NCBI GenBank assembly: GCA_028690035.1
Contig: JAQVCA010000008.1
Span: 81,829-145,828, forward strand
Length of the DNA: 64,000 nt
Source: Comamonas sp.
Lineage (GTDB): Bacteria > Pseudomonadota > Gammaproteobacteria > Burkholderiales > Burkholderiaceae_C
Direction of reading: 5' to 3'
The position numbers and the translations under genes are program-made. The notes below the pieces were generated by a model. The model made no database searches and was not told the origin of the DNA. It saw only the letters and a program-made list of their open reading frames with translations. Of the stretch, positions 55,680-64,000 are shown in pieces (within the stretch, counting starts at the first letter, position 1; the number at the start of each line of letters is the position of its first letter).

Positions 55680-56042
55680 ATGCACGCTATCCTCACTGTC
55701 GATGATTCACCATCCATGCGAAAAATGGTGACTTTCACCCTGACGGGGGCCGGCTACAAGGTGGTAGAGGCCGTGGACGGCGTGGACGCCCTAGAAAAGG
55801 CGGAAGCACACCAAATTGCTTTGGTGCTGGCAGACCAGAATATGCCGCGTCTTGATGGCATTGGTCTGACCAAGAAGCTGCGTGAGCATCCGCGCTTCAA
55901 GCAAACACCCATTCTGATCTTGACCACCGAGTCCAGCGATCAAATGAAGCAAGCAGGCCGCGCTGCAGGCGCTACGGGCTGGCTGGTCAAGCCTTTCGAC
56001 CCTAACCGTCTGATTGAAGTCATTCAGAAAGTGATTCGCTAA
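55680..56042 (+). CDS. cheY: Chemotaxis response regulator CheY
   Basis: 120 aa receiver domain only. Acidic pair in LTVDDSPSMRKMV, phospho-acceptor Asp 52 in VLADQNMPRLDG, Thr 82/83 in LTTES and Lys 104 in LVKPFDP. ATG 55680 has GGAG nine bases before it. Phosphorylated by CheA, it binds the FliM N-terminus encoded in this window. Next to the CheZ-like gene and cheA. Confidence 0.93.
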   Translation: MHAILTVDDSPSMRKMVTFTLTGAGYKVVEAVDGVDALEKAEAHQIALVLADQNMPRLDGIGLTKKLREHPRFKQTPILILTTESSDQMKQAGRAAGATGWLVKPFDPNRLIEVIQKVIR

Positions 56043-56091
56043 GCGCTGCTGCGCTTGGCAGCGGGAATACGGTCGCAGACCAGGAGTTTTT

Positions 56092-58245
56092 ATGGCGGAT
56101 ACACACCAAGGCGGTGCCGAGAGCGATTTCGACCTGACCCAGTTCTATCAGGTCTTTTTTGAAGAGGCAGCAGAAAATCTCGATCAGATGGAGCAAATGC
56201 TGCTCAATCTGGACCTGTCGCAGGCCAACGATGAAGAGCTCAACGGTATTTTTCGCTGCGCTCACTCTATCAAGGGCGGTTCGGCCACGTTTGGTTTTAC
56301 CGATGTGGCGGAACTGACGCACAAAATGGAGTCGCTGCTTGACCGCTTGCGACGCCATGAAATCACGCCCATCCCCGAAATGGTCGATGCGCTGCTGGAA
56401 TCGGCAGATGCCGCACGTAGCCTGTTGGCGCGCCACCAATCTGGTGGTGAAGGCGAAACATTGCCCACGCAGGATTTGGTACAACGTATTGTGGAGTTGG
56501 CCGCTGGACATAACCCGAATGCGTCAGCTGCGTCCCCTGCCGTGGTGGTGGCTGTGCCTGCACCACTACCTGCCGCCGTCCCAGCTGCCGCTGCTATGCC
56601 TGCGCCCTCAACACCCGGGCAAGAGCGGGTTTTGCATCTTGATATCGGCCCAGTGGAAAACGTCGAGTCGGTGGACGCCATCAAGGAGTTGTTTCGCGAT
56701 ATCCCCGGTTTGGGCAGTATCGAAGACTTGCCCTGTGCGCAAGCGCAGCACCGGTTGTTTGCCGTCAAGACACAGGCCAGCAATGAGGATTTGCTGGATT
56801 TGATGATCTTTCACGTCAGCAAAGAGCAGGTGCATATCACCGAGCAGGCTCCTGGAGGCGACGTGTCGGCTTCGGTAGTGGCGATGGCCAGTACGTCGCT
56901 GGGCGGGGCAGTCGATAGCGCTACCGACCCCGACAGCAGCTTGTCAGAGCTGGGTTTTGAGCATGTGCAGCCCTATGGCATTTTTGAGGGTGCTCCGGGT
57001 GCTCCACCCACTTCGGAGGGCGAAGCCAACAAGTCCACGGCGGTGAGCAAAGCGGCGACTACGCGTCCCAACATCGCCCAGATGGAATCCACCAGCATCC
57101 GTGTCGAGGTGAAAAAGGTGGATCAGCTGATCAACTTGGCTGGCGAACTGGTCATCATCCAAGCCATGCTGGCACAGAACAGCCAGACGCTGGATCCCAC
57201 GGCCAACCAGCAACTGTTGGCTGGACTGGCCGACTTGGATCGCAATACGCGCGACCTGCAGGAAGCGGTGATGTCGATTCGGATGATTCCCATGTCCACC
57301 GTGTTCAGCCGCTTTCCGCGCATGCTGCGCGATCTAGCCAACAAGATGGGCAAAAAAATCAACTTGGTCACACAGGGTGAAGCCACCGAACTGGATAAGG
57401 GGTTGGTCGAAAAGATCACCGACCCCCTGACCCATTTGGTGCGCAATAGTCTGGATCACGGCATTGAAATGCCCGAAGACCGTATCAAGGCTGGTAAGCC
57501 CGAACAGGGCACCCTGACCTTGGCGGCATCGCACCAAGGCGGCTCCATCGTGATTGAAGTGCGTGACGATGGGCGTGGCATGAATCGGGAGAAGCTGCTG
57601 CGCAAGGCGCGCGAGCGCGGCATGGATGTATCCGACAGCATGCCCGACAACGAAGTGTGGATGCTGATTTTTGCCCCTGGATTTTCTACGGCAGAGCAGG
57701 TGACTGACGTCTCTGGACGTGGTGTCGGCATGGATGTTGTGCGCAAGAACATCGCCTCGCTCAATGGTTCGGTCGAGATCGATTCTGTAGAAGGTATCGG
57801 GATGCGCGTCTCGGTGCGCCTGCCCTTAACCCTGGCCATCATGGATGGCATGTCGGTGGGGGTGGGGCAAGAGGTGTATATCTTGCCCTTGTCCTCGGTG
57901 GTCGAGTCTTTCCAAGTCAACCCGGATGACATTAGTACCGTGACCCAAGGCTCTCAGCTGGTCAAGGTGCGTGATGAATACATGCCGGTGATCAGTCTTG
58001 AAAAAGTGTTCCGCGTGCCGCGTAGTGAGGGTGAAAAATCCAGTGACATCATGGTCGTGATTGAGTCGGACGGCAGCCGTGTGGCTTTGTTAGTGGATGA
58101 ATTATTGGGGCAGCACCAAGTGGTGGTCAAAAACTTGGAAAGCAATTATCGCAAGGTGCAGAATGTATCGGGCGCCACTATTTTGGGTGATGGCACCGTC
58201 GCATTGATTTTGGATACCAGTAGTTTGGTGCGCCGAGTGCGTTGA
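56092..58245 (+). CDS. cheA: Chemotaxis histidine kinase CheA
   Basis: 717 aa. P1 phosphotransfer domain with His 58 (RCAHSIKGGSATFG), a Pro/Ala-rich linker, a P2-like region about 185-245, dimerisation P3 (VDQLINLAGELVIIQAML), ATP domain (LTHLVRNSLDHGIEMPEDR, EVRDDGRGMN, GFSTAEQVTDVSGRGVGMDVVRKN) and C-terminal CheW-like P5. It passes phosphate to CheY and CheB in receptor arrays. A second low-complexity linker (about 250-325) precedes P3. Confidence 0.96.
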   Translation: MADTHQGGAESDFDLTQFYQVFFEEAAENLDQMEQMLLNLDLSQANDEELNGIFRCAHSIKGGSATFGFTDVAELTHKMESLLDRLRRHEITPIPEMVDALLESADAARSLLARHQSGGEGETLPTQDLVQRIVELAAGHNPNASAASPAVVVAVPAPLPAAVPAAAAMPAPSTPGQERVLHLDIGPVENVESVDAIKELFRDIPGLGSIEDLPCAQAQHRLFAVKTQASNEDLLDLMIFHVSKEQVHITEQAPGGDVSASVVAMASTSLGGAVDSATDPDSSLSELGFEHVQPYGIFEGAPGAPPTSEGEANKSTAVSKAATTRPNIAQMESTSIRVEVKKVDQLINLAGELVIIQAMLAQNSQTLDPTANQQLLAGLADLDRNTRDLQEAVMSIRMIPMSTVFSRFPRMLRDLANKMGKKINLVTQGEATELDKGLVEKITDPLTHLVRNSLDHGIEMPEDRIKAGKPEQGTLTLAASHQGGSIVIEVRDDGRGMNREKLLRKARERGMDVSDSMPDNEVWMLIFAPGFSTAEQVTDVSGRGVGMDVVRKNIASLNGSVEIDSVEGIGMRVSVRLPLTLAIMDGMSVGVGQEVYILPLSSVVESFQVNPDDISTVTQGSQLVKVRDEYMPVISLEKVFRVPRSEGEKSSDIMVVIESDGSRVALLVDELLGQHQVVVKNLESNYRKVQNVSGATILGDGTVALILDTSSLVRRVR

Positions 58246-58308
58246 TACCAATGTGGTTTCTTGTAGGGCAATAATTAATCGTTGATAAGGGCAGTCAAAG
58301 GAGTAGCC

Positions 58309-58797
58309 ATGACTATCTTGGGAAAAAATATAGAAAATACCGCTTCTGGTGCACGAGAATATCTAACATTTCGTTTGGGGCAAGAAGAATACGGTATCGA
58401 TATTCTGAAGGTGCAGGAAATTCGTGGTTACGAACAGCCTACACGAATTGCGAATGCACCAGAGTTTATAAAAGGTGTTGTTAATCTGCGCGGCACGATC
58501 GTGCCTATCGTAGATATGCGCCTGAAGTTTAATTGCTCTGAAATAGAGTACAACAGCTTCACAGTAGTCATTATACTTAATCTGCACAAGCGTGTGGTGG
58601 GTATTGTGGTGGACTCCGTCAGCGATGTCATGGAATTGGCTCCTGATGCAATTCGTCCCGCTCCTGATATTGAAAGCTCTATCGATAGCGCCTGTATTCT
58701 AGGATTGGGGTCTGTGGGTGAGCGGATGTTGATTTTGCTTGATATAGAAAAACTCATGTCGAATGTTGATATGGGCCTGATTGCCCCTGCAGAATAA
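58309..58797 (+). CDS. cheW: Chemotaxis coupling protein CheW
   Basis: 162 aa. EYLTFRLGQEEYGIDILKVQEIRGYEQPTRIANAPEFIKGVVNLRGTIVPIVDMRLKF is classic CheW. It links CheA to receptors at the membrane. AAAGGAG precedes ATG 58309. Its codons are markedly richer in A and T than those of cheA or cheB; the shift runs on into cheR. Confidence 0.95.
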   Translation: MTILGKNIENTASGAREYLTFRLGQEEYGIDILKVQEIRGYEQPTRIANAPEFIKGVVNLRGTIVPIVDMRLKFNCSEIEYNSFTVVIILNLHKRVVGIVVDSVSDVMELAPDAIRPAPDIESSIDSACILGLGSVGERMLILLDIEKLMSNVDMGLIAPAE

Positions 58798-58890
58798 CGT
58801 AGGCCACTTCCTGCGTCATTCGCTTATTGATGATCGGGGAGTTGGGTAAACAGCTTGTGCTGCAGTATGCTGCAGTGATAGGTAGAGTCC

Positions 58891-59775
58891 ATGCGTCGGT
58901 TTGAACGTTCTACGCCCTCGGTCACTCGACCGGATCCCGCAATGGGCAGCGGCGCTGTGTCTCAGGAGCGTGAGTTTGCTTGGACATCGGCAGATTTTTC
59001 CCGAGTGCAGGCGCTCATTTACAAACACGCTGGAATTAGTTTGCACGATGGCAAACATGCAATGGTCTACAGCCGCTTATCGCGGCGTTTGCGTGAAACA
59101 GGGTATAGTAGTTTTGACGCCTATCTGGATTGGTTGGAGAAAGATGCTGATGCCGATGAATGGCAGCAATTTGTCAACGCATTGACAACCAATCTGACGG
59201 CATTCTTCCGGGAAAATCATCATTTTGAAGTGTTGGCTCAATTGTTGAAAGCCAAACCTGCTAGTACGCCTTGGCGTGTGTGGTGCAGTGCTGCCTCCAC
59301 TGGTGAAGAGCCTTACTCTATCGTTATGACGGCGTTGGAAGCACTTGGCGCACAGGCAAACTTCAAATTGACGGCCAGCGATATCGACTCCAAAGTTTTG
59401 GCAACCGGAGCGGCAGGGGTATATCGACTGGAAGGTGTCAAGAACATGAGTCATGAACGTCTGCGTAAGTTTTTCTTGCGTGGCAAAGACAGCAATGCGG
59501 GCATGGTGCGTGTCAAGCCTGAGTTGCGGCGCATGATTGAATTTATGCAGATCAACCTCATTCGTGACAATTGGCCATTCAAGGAGCCTTTTGATGTGGT
59601 TTTTTGTCGCAACGTCATGATTTATTTTGATGCTCCTACACAGCGCAAAGTTTTGGAACGTATCTACAAGGTCATGAAACCTGGTGGAATGTTGTTTGTG
59701 GGGCATGCGGAAAATTTCAGTGATTCACGCGATTTGTTTGTGCTGCGCGGTAAGACTATTTACGAGCGTGTATAA
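58891..59775 (+). CDS. cheR: Chemotaxis protein methyltransferase CheR
   Basis: 294 aa. N-terminal helical domain (FSRVQALIYKHAGISLHDGKHAMVYSRLSRRLR), NALTTNLTAFFRENHHFEVL, SAM-binding VWCSAASTGEEPYSI, and LTASDIDSKVL, FDVVFCRNVMIYF. It methylates receptor glutamates for adaptation. The first 27 residues (ERSTPSVTRPDPAMGSGAV) look like a disordered extension; the core starts near SQEREFAW. Like cheW, it uses AT-rich codons. Confidence 0.95.
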   Translation: MRRFERSTPSVTRPDPAMGSGAVSQEREFAWTSADFSRVQALIYKHAGISLHDGKHAMVYSRLSRRLRETGYSSFDAYLDWLEKDADADEWQQFVNALTTNLTAFFRENHHFEVLAQLLKAKPASTPWRVWCSAASTGEEPYSIVMTALEALGAQANFKLTASDIDSKVLATGAAGVYRLEGVKNMSHERLRKFFLRGKDSNAGMVRVKPELRRMIEFMQINLIRDNWPFKEPFDVVFCRNVMIYFDAPTQRKVLERIYKVMKPGGMLFVGHAENFSDSRDLFVLRGKTIYERV

Positions 59776-59847
59776 CCGAGATGTTAAATACGCAATTGGT
59801 TCTTGGGCTATGGTTTTGGCCCTGTTTCGGGCAGTAAGGACAGCAGC

Positions 59848-60630
59848 ATGAATCCTTTTTACTCAGGATCGGCCAGCAGCCCCGGCAATGCGGGCGGTGG
59901 TGCGGCTGTGCCTGATGCTTGGAGTGCCAGGCGATCGGCCATGCCGCAGATTGCTGCACCTAGCATTGATCCTGTAGCGCGCAGTGCGGCTCATACGCCG
60001 CCGTTATCGCATGCAGCGCTGGAAGGATTGCGCAAGCGTGTGCCCAGGCCTGGAGAAGCATCTTTTTTTTATTTTGATCACCACTTCCAATATGCGGCAG
60101 TGAAGGTTTTGCCAGGCGAGTATTTTGTGACCGATCAGAACCTCATGATCTGCACGGTTCTTGGTTCATGCATTGCTGCCTGTCTATGGGATCGCGCACG
60201 CAATATTGGCGGCATGAACCATTTCATGCTGCCTGAGGGCGATGTCACGGATACCTCGGGGCGCTATGGTTCATTTGCTATGGAAGTCTTGATCAACGAA
60301 ATGATCAAGCTGGGCGCCCGGCGCGAGAGCATGCAGGCCAAGATTTTTGGTGGTGGCCAAGTCATGGCCAGCTTCACCACGATGAATGTGGGTGAACGCA
60401 ACACCGATTTTGTGACGCAGTATCTGCAAACTGAGCGCATTCCGATTGTTTCAGAGGATGTGCTCGATATTTATCCACGCAAGGTGGTGTACTTTCCCAC
60501 CACAGGCAAGGCCATGGTCAAGCGACTGGCCCATGCCCACCCGGAAGCCTTGGTCGAACGCGAGCGTGCCACGGGCAGTGCGGTGCAGTTGGCCAAGAAC
60601 AGTGCTGGTGGTAGCGTAGATTTATTTTGA
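59848..60630 (+). CDS. cheD: Chemoreceptor glutamine deamidase CheD
   Basis: 260 aa from ATG 59848 (AAGGA upstream). A 60-residue Ser/Ala/Pro-rich lead precedes the CheD domain: catalytic Cys 108 in TVLGSCIAACLWD, His 125 in GGMNHFMLP, and AKIFGGGQVMASF. It deamidates receptor glutamines. The C-terminus ends GGSVDLF, close to the GSIELF tail of the CheZ-like protein encoded at 55164-55616. Ends 19 bases before cheB. Confidence 0.93.
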   Translation: MNPFYSGSASSPGNAGGGAAVPDAWSARRSAMPQIAAPSIDPVARSAAHTPPLSHAALEGLRKRVPRPGEASFFYFDHHFQYAAVKVLPGEYFVTDQNLMICTVLGSCIAACLWDRARNIGGMNHFMLPEGDVTDTSGRYGSFAMEVLINEMIKLGARRESMQAKIFGGGQVMASFTTMNVGERNTDFVTQYLQTERIPIVSEDVLDIYPRKVVYFPTTGKAMVKRLAHAHPEALVERERATGSAVQLAKNSAGGSVDLF

Positions 60631-60649
60631 TGAAAAGGGCTAAGAAGGC

Positions 60650-61744
60650 ATGAAAAGCAAGATCCGAGTGATTGTGGTGGACGACTCGGCATTGGTACGC
60701 AGTTTGCTGGCAGAGATCATCAATCGCCAGAGCGACATGGAATGCATTGGCACGGCCAACGATCCCTTGGTGGCGCGCGAGATGATTCGCGAGCTCAATC
60801 CAGATGTCATTACTCTGGATGTGGAAATGCCTCGCATGGACGGGATCGATTTCTTGGGCCGCTTGATGCGCCTGCGCCCGATGCCCGTGCTGATGATCTC
60901 CACGCTGACCGAGCGCGGTGCCGAAGTCACCATGCGCGCGCTGGAGCTGGGCGCGGTGGACTTCGTGGCCAAGCCACGTATTGGGGTGGCCAATGGCTTG
61001 CAGCAGCTGGCCACGGAAATCGTCGAAAAAATCCGCATTGCCGCCAAAGCGCATGTACACCGTGTGGTGCGGGCTCCCACAGCCGGTGCCGTGGTGACCA
61101 GCGCCAAGCCCACGACGTCCAGCGCCAATCTGCTGGGACGGGTGTCCACGGAAAAGCTGATTGCCATTGGCGCCTCCACAGGTGGCACCGAGGCCATCAA
61201 AGAAGTGCTCATTCACATGCCAGCCGATGCGCCAGCGATTGTCATCACCCAGCACATGCCATCGGGCTTTACCACCAGCTTTGCGGCGCGGCTCAACAGC
61301 CTGTGCCAGATCACCGTCAAAGAGGCCGTGCATGGCGAGCGCATCTTGCCCGGGCATGCCTACATTGCCCCTGGGGGCATGCAGTTTTCCATCAGCCGCA
61401 GTGGTGCCAACTACGTGGCAGTGGTGAACGACGATCCGCCCGTCAACCGCCACAAACCTTCGGTGGATGTGCTGTTTCGCTCGGTAGCGCAGTGTGTCGG
61501 GCGCAACGCCTTTGGCGTCATGCTCACCGGCATGGGGGCCGACGGCGCTGCTGCCATGCGTGAGATGAAAGACGCGGGCAGCTACAACTATGTGCAGGAC
61601 GAAGCCAGCTGCATCGTCTTTGGCATGCCGCGCGAAGCGATTGCGCATGGTGCTGCTGATGAAGTCTTGCCGCTGAACAAAATTGCCGATGCCCTGCTGG
61701 CCCGTCTGCGCACTACCGGTGGGGAAGTGCGCCACCGCATCTGA
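60650..61744 (+). CDS. cheB: Chemotaxis-specific protein-glutamate methylesterase CheB
   Basis: 364 aa. Receiver domain with Asp 57 ([18 protein letters not shown]), a linker, and the esterase domain with Ser in [12 protein letters not shown], His in [10 protein letters not shown] and Asp in [13 protein letters not shown]. It removes receptor methyl groups when phosphorylated by CheA. Overall the cluster runs cheZ-like, Y, A, W, R, D, B on one strand, ending at a palindromic repeat. Confidence 0.96.
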   Translation: MKSKIRVIVVDDSALVRSLLAEIINRQSDMECIGTANDPLVAREMIRELNPDVITLDVEMPRMDGIDFLGRLMRLRPMPVLMISTLTERGAEVTMRALELGAVDFVAKPRIGVANGLQQLATEIVEKIRIAAKAHVHRVVRAPTAGAVVTSAKPTTSSANLLGRVSTEKLIAIGASTGGTEAIKEVLIHMPADAPAIVITQHMPSGFTTSFAARLNSLCQITVKEAVHGERILPGHAYIAPGGMQFSISRSGANYVAVVNDDPPVNRHKPSVDVLFRSVAQCVGRNAFGVMLTGMGADGAAAMREMKDAGSYNYVQDEASCIVFGMPREAIAHGAADEVLPLNKIADALLARLRTTGGEVRHRI

Positions 61745-61764
61745 TACAGGTCGGGATGGTTGCT

Positions 61765-61860
61765 TTTAAAAAGTGAGCTTGTTCCGCTTGCCAATCAAGG
61801 ATTTCAGGTGCTAAGCCTACTGAAATCTTTATTGAATCAGCGGGGTAAGCTCACTTTTTT
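61765..61860. repeat. Nested palindromic repeat, copy 7
   Basis: Outer arms AAAAAGTGAGCTTGTTCCGC and AGCGGGGTAAGCTCACTTTTTT pair with a mismatch island in the middle; inner arms GATTTCAG and CTGAAATC flank GTGCTAAGCCTA. It fills the gap between convergent cheB and uup, and the uup stop lies inside its right end. Confidence 0.87.
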
Positions 61861-63763
61861 ATATGCTGGACAGCGATTCCCAGCGTTCCAGTGCCTGCAT
61901 CAGCGCCTCTTCGATCTCGGCATCGCGCGCATGTAGAGCCAAAGCCTTGGCGTTGTCCTGGGCGTAAATCTGCGGGTCATCCAGCTGCGTGCGCAGACTG
62001 GCTTGTTCCGCCTCTAGGGCATCGATCAGCGCAGGCAATTGCTCCAGCTCACGCTGCTCTTTGTAGCTGAGTTTGCGCTTGGTGGGCGCTGCAGGTTTTT
62101 CTTCAGAGATCCCTGGGGGCGGGGTGGTCATCGCGTTGGCAGGCGTGGCAGTTTTGCTGGCGGCTTGCGCCAGAGCCTGGCTGCGCTGCGATTGTGTCAA
62201 CCAGTCTTGCACGCTGCCTTCGTACTCGCGCCACAGGCCGTCGCCTTCGGCGGCGATGATGCTGGTGACCACGTTGTCCAGAAACGTGCGGTCGTGGCTG
62301 ACCAAAAACACCGTGCCATCGTATTGCTGCAGCAGATCTTCGAGCAGTTCCAGTGTGTCGATGTCCAAATCGTTGGTGGGCTCATCCAGCACCAGCACGT
62401 TGGCTGGCCGGGCAAACAGGCGTGCCAGCAGCAAGCGGTTGCGTTCACCGCCCGACAGGGAACGCACCGGCGAGAGCGCACGCGCGGGCGAGAACAAAAA
62501 ATCCTGCAGATAGCTTTTGACGTGCTTTTTTGTCTTGCCGATTTCGATCCACTCGCTGCCCGGGCTGATGAAATCTTCCAGCGTGGCATCCAAGTCCACC
62601 TGGGAGCGCATCTGGTCAAAATAAGCCACTTGCAAATGGTTGCCACGGCGCACGTGACCACTGTCGGGTGTCAGCTCACCCAAGATCATTTTCAGCAGCG
62701 TGGTCTTGCCCGCGCCATTGGCGCCCAGCAGCCCCACCTTGTCGCCCCGCAGCACCGTGCCGGTGAAGTTGCGCACGATGACCTTATCGCCAAAAGATTT
62801 GCTGACGTTGTTCAGCTCGGCCACGATCTTGCCCTGGTAGCTGCTTTCCTTGCCCGAGGCAATATCCATTTGCACACTGCCCAGCGTGGTGCGCCGGGCC
62901 TCACGGCTGGCGCGCAGTTCTTTGAGGCGCTCAACGCGGCTGACGCTGCGGGTGCGCCGCGCTTCCACGCCCTTGCGAATCCAGACCTCTTCCTGCGCCA
63001 GCAATTTGTCGGCCTTGGCCTGGATGACGGTTTCTTGCTGCAGCTGCTCGGCCTTGAGTGCCTGATACTGGGAAAAATTACCCGGGTAAGAGCGCAGCAG
63101 CCCCCGGTCCAACTCCACAATGCGCGTGGCAATTCGATCCAGAAAGGCCCGGTCGTGCGTGATGGTGACCACGCTGCCCTTGAAATTCAGGAGCAGATCC
63201 TCCAGCCAAGTGATGGAATCCATATCCAGATGGTTGGTGGGCTCATCCAGCAGCAGCACATCGGGCTTGGCGACCAAGGCCTGCGCCAGAGCCACGCGCT
63301 TTTTGGTGCCGCCCGAGAGGTCACCTACACGGGCGCTGGCGTCCAGATGCAGGCGCTGCAACGTTTCCTCTACGCGCTGTTCCCAGTTCCAGGCATCCAT
63401 AGCTTCAATTTGGGACTGCAGTGCATCCAGATCGACGCCCGGCGCATGCGCCAGATACTGCTCGCGCAATGCAGCCGCTTCTGCCACGCCCAGCGCCGCA
63501 GCCTGAAACACGGTGTGCTCAGGGTTGAGGTCAGGCTCTTGTGCCACGTAGGCAATGCGGATGCCCGTTTGCAGCTGCAACTGCCCATCGTCGGCATGGG
63601 CCAGCCCTCCCAATATCTTCAGCAGCGAGGATTTGCCAGCCCCGTTGCGTCCGATGAGTCCGATGCGCTCGGCGCTTTCCAGAGAAAAATCGGTGTGGTC
63701 CAGCAAGGCAACATGGCCAAAAGCCAGTTGTGCGTTCAGTAGTGTGATCAGTGCCATAGGCAT
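61859..63763 (-). CDS. uup: ABC-F family ATPase Uup
   Basis: 634 aa with two ATP-binding halves: Walker A GRNGAGKSS and GANGAGKTT, signatures LSGGTKKRVALAQA and LSGGERNRLLLARL, Walker B LLLDEPTNHLDMDS and LVLDEPTNDLDIDT. The linker between halves is the charged arm of ABC-F proteins, and a C-terminal coiled coil (LSYKEQRELEQLPALIDALEAEQ) is the Uup mark. No membrane part: it acts on DNA branch structures or ribosomes. The first Met (MPMALITLLNAQ) is at 63763; the next, at 63757, is also possible. Confidence 0.93.
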   Translation of the reverse strand: MPMALITLLNAQLAFGHVALLDHTDFSLESAERIGLIGRNGAGKSSLLKILGGLAHADDGQLQLQTGIRIAYVAQEPDLNPEHTVFQAAALGVAEAAALREQYLAHAPGVDLDALQSQIEAMDAWNWEQRVEETLQRLHLDASARVGDLSGGTKKRVALAQALVAKPDVLLLDEPTNHLDMDSITWLEDLLLNFKGSVVTITHDRAFLDRIATRIVELDRGLLRSYPGNFSQYQALKAEQLQQETVIQAKADKLLAQEEVWIRKGVEARRTRSVSRVERLKELRASREARRTTLGSVQMDIASGKESSYQGKIVAELNNVSKSFGDKVIVRNFTGTVLRGDKVGLLGANGAGKTTLLKMILGELTPDSGHVRRGNHLQVAYFDQMRSQVDLDATLEDFISPGSEWIEIGKTKKHVKSYLQDFLFSPARALSPVRSLSGGERNRLLLARLFARPANVLVLDEPTNDLDIDTLELLEDLLQQYDGTVFLVSHDRTFLDNVVTSIIAAEGDGLWREYEGSVQDWLTQSQRSQALAQAASKTATPANAMTTPPPGISEEKPAAPTKRKLSYKEQRELEQLPALIDALEAEQASLRTQLDDPQIYAQDNAKALALHARDAEIEEALMQALERWESLSSI

Positions 63764-64000
63764 GAATTATCTGAGCGCATGCGTGCATCGGATGCCAGCA
63801 ATTTGATTGAAAATTCTCCGCGATCACAAAAAACGGTGCTATAGTTCACCCCTTCGCAACAACAAGCGGCGGCAAACAACATCACAACGATGTGTTGCCA
63901 AGAAGAAAAAATTCTTCACTGCTTTTTTGTTCAGCACAAAATTCTTGTGCTACAATGCAAGGCTTCGCTGATCACAGCGCTGCTAAGAACCAAAAAGTTC
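63764..64000 (+). promoter_or_regulatory. Leader region of an operon beginning beyond the window
   Basis: No gene. Contains promoter-like GTGCTATAGTTCACC (about 63836-63850) and a stronger one at 63927-63956. AT-rich upstream tracts (GAAGAAAAAATTCTTC at 63902-63917) could be UP-like. The end AAAAAGTTC could be the start of a boxA, which would suit a 16S rRNA leader, but the operon itself is not seen. Confidence 0.45.
63927..63956 (+). promoter_or_regulatory. Promoter with a perfect palindrome filling its spacer
   Basis: TTGTTC (63927-63932), 18-base spacer, TACAAT (63951-63956). The spacer begins AGCACAA, loop AATTC, TTGTGC and its last base pairs into the -10: AGCACAA/TTGTGCT (63933-63951) is a 7-bp perfect inverted repeat. 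It may be an operator or chance. Confidence 0.5.

Overview
The window is a dense, high-GC chromosomal segment of a betaproteobacterium, most likely a member of the Comamonadaceae (Burkholderiales). I infer this from three things: porins with the betaproteobacterial Gram-negative signature (a MKKSL leader and a C-terminal phenylalanine), gene orders such as mlaFEDACB-bolA-murA-hisGD that I know from that group, and a dispersed palindromic repeat with AGCTGCTTGCGCTT-type arms that I associate with comamonads. No rRNA, tRNA, insertion sequence, prophage or CRISPR array lies inside the window.

Layout. Positions 1-3675: the end of a LysR-type regulator, then a gltIJKL-type glutamate/aspartate ABC importer. 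3881-6416: two tandem paralogous porins (minus strand) with matching promoters and leaders. 6622-9971: an aminotransferase, a rhodanese, a BON/LysM protein and type III pantothenate kinase. 10053-13534: the dTDP-L-rhamnose operon rfbBDAC. 13660-15612: htpG behind a sigma-32-like promoter. 15689-20666: two membrane proteins (DUF2157, DUF4401/GDYXXLXY) translationally coupled to a copper P-type ATPase. 20767-24466: a zinc-ribbon membrane protein and a second polar amino-acid ABC importer. 24489-33728: the Mla phospholipid transport operon, an ABC-2 exporter, a BolA-like protein, murA, hisG and hisD. 34017-36177: flagellar fliDST. 36261-41093: a luciferase-like monooxygenase, cobC-cobS, threonine dehydratase ilvA and an OsmC-like protein. 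41292-53141: flagellar fliE (minus) diverging from fliFGHIJKLMNOPQR. 53263-55033: a histidine kinase/response regulator pair on the minus strand. 55164-61744: a chemotaxis cluster (a CheZ-like protein, then cheY, cheA, cheW, cheR, cheD, cheB). 61859-63763: the ABC-F ATPase uup. The last 240 bases look like the promoter and leader of a highly expressed operon, possibly rRNA, that begins beyond the window.

How it fits together. About a third of the window makes and steers a flagellum: MS ring, C ring, export apparatus, hook-length control, filament cap and its chaperones, and a chemotaxis pathway with both CheD and a probable CheZ-type phosphatase. Another large share maintains the envelope: porins, Mla lipid transport, MurA, rhamnose precursors and transporters.

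Most notable observations: (1) a family of about 90-bp nested inverted repeats whose arms differ between copies but mostly keep pairing, one copy of which forms the end of one gene and the start of the next; (2) local patches inside rfbB, cobC and fliI that combine unusual codon choice with repeat-like arms or palindromes; (3) a small CheZ-like protein before cheY with the D-x-x-x-Q dyad, sharing a C-terminal GS-(I/V)-(E/D)-LF tail with CheD; (4) regulatory signals: a sigma-28 promoter for fliD, a sigma-32 promoter plus terminator-like hairpin ahead of htpG, a terminator between the promoter and start of ilvA, and hairpins between binding-protein and permease genes in both importers. I did not find a clearly new multi-gene system.
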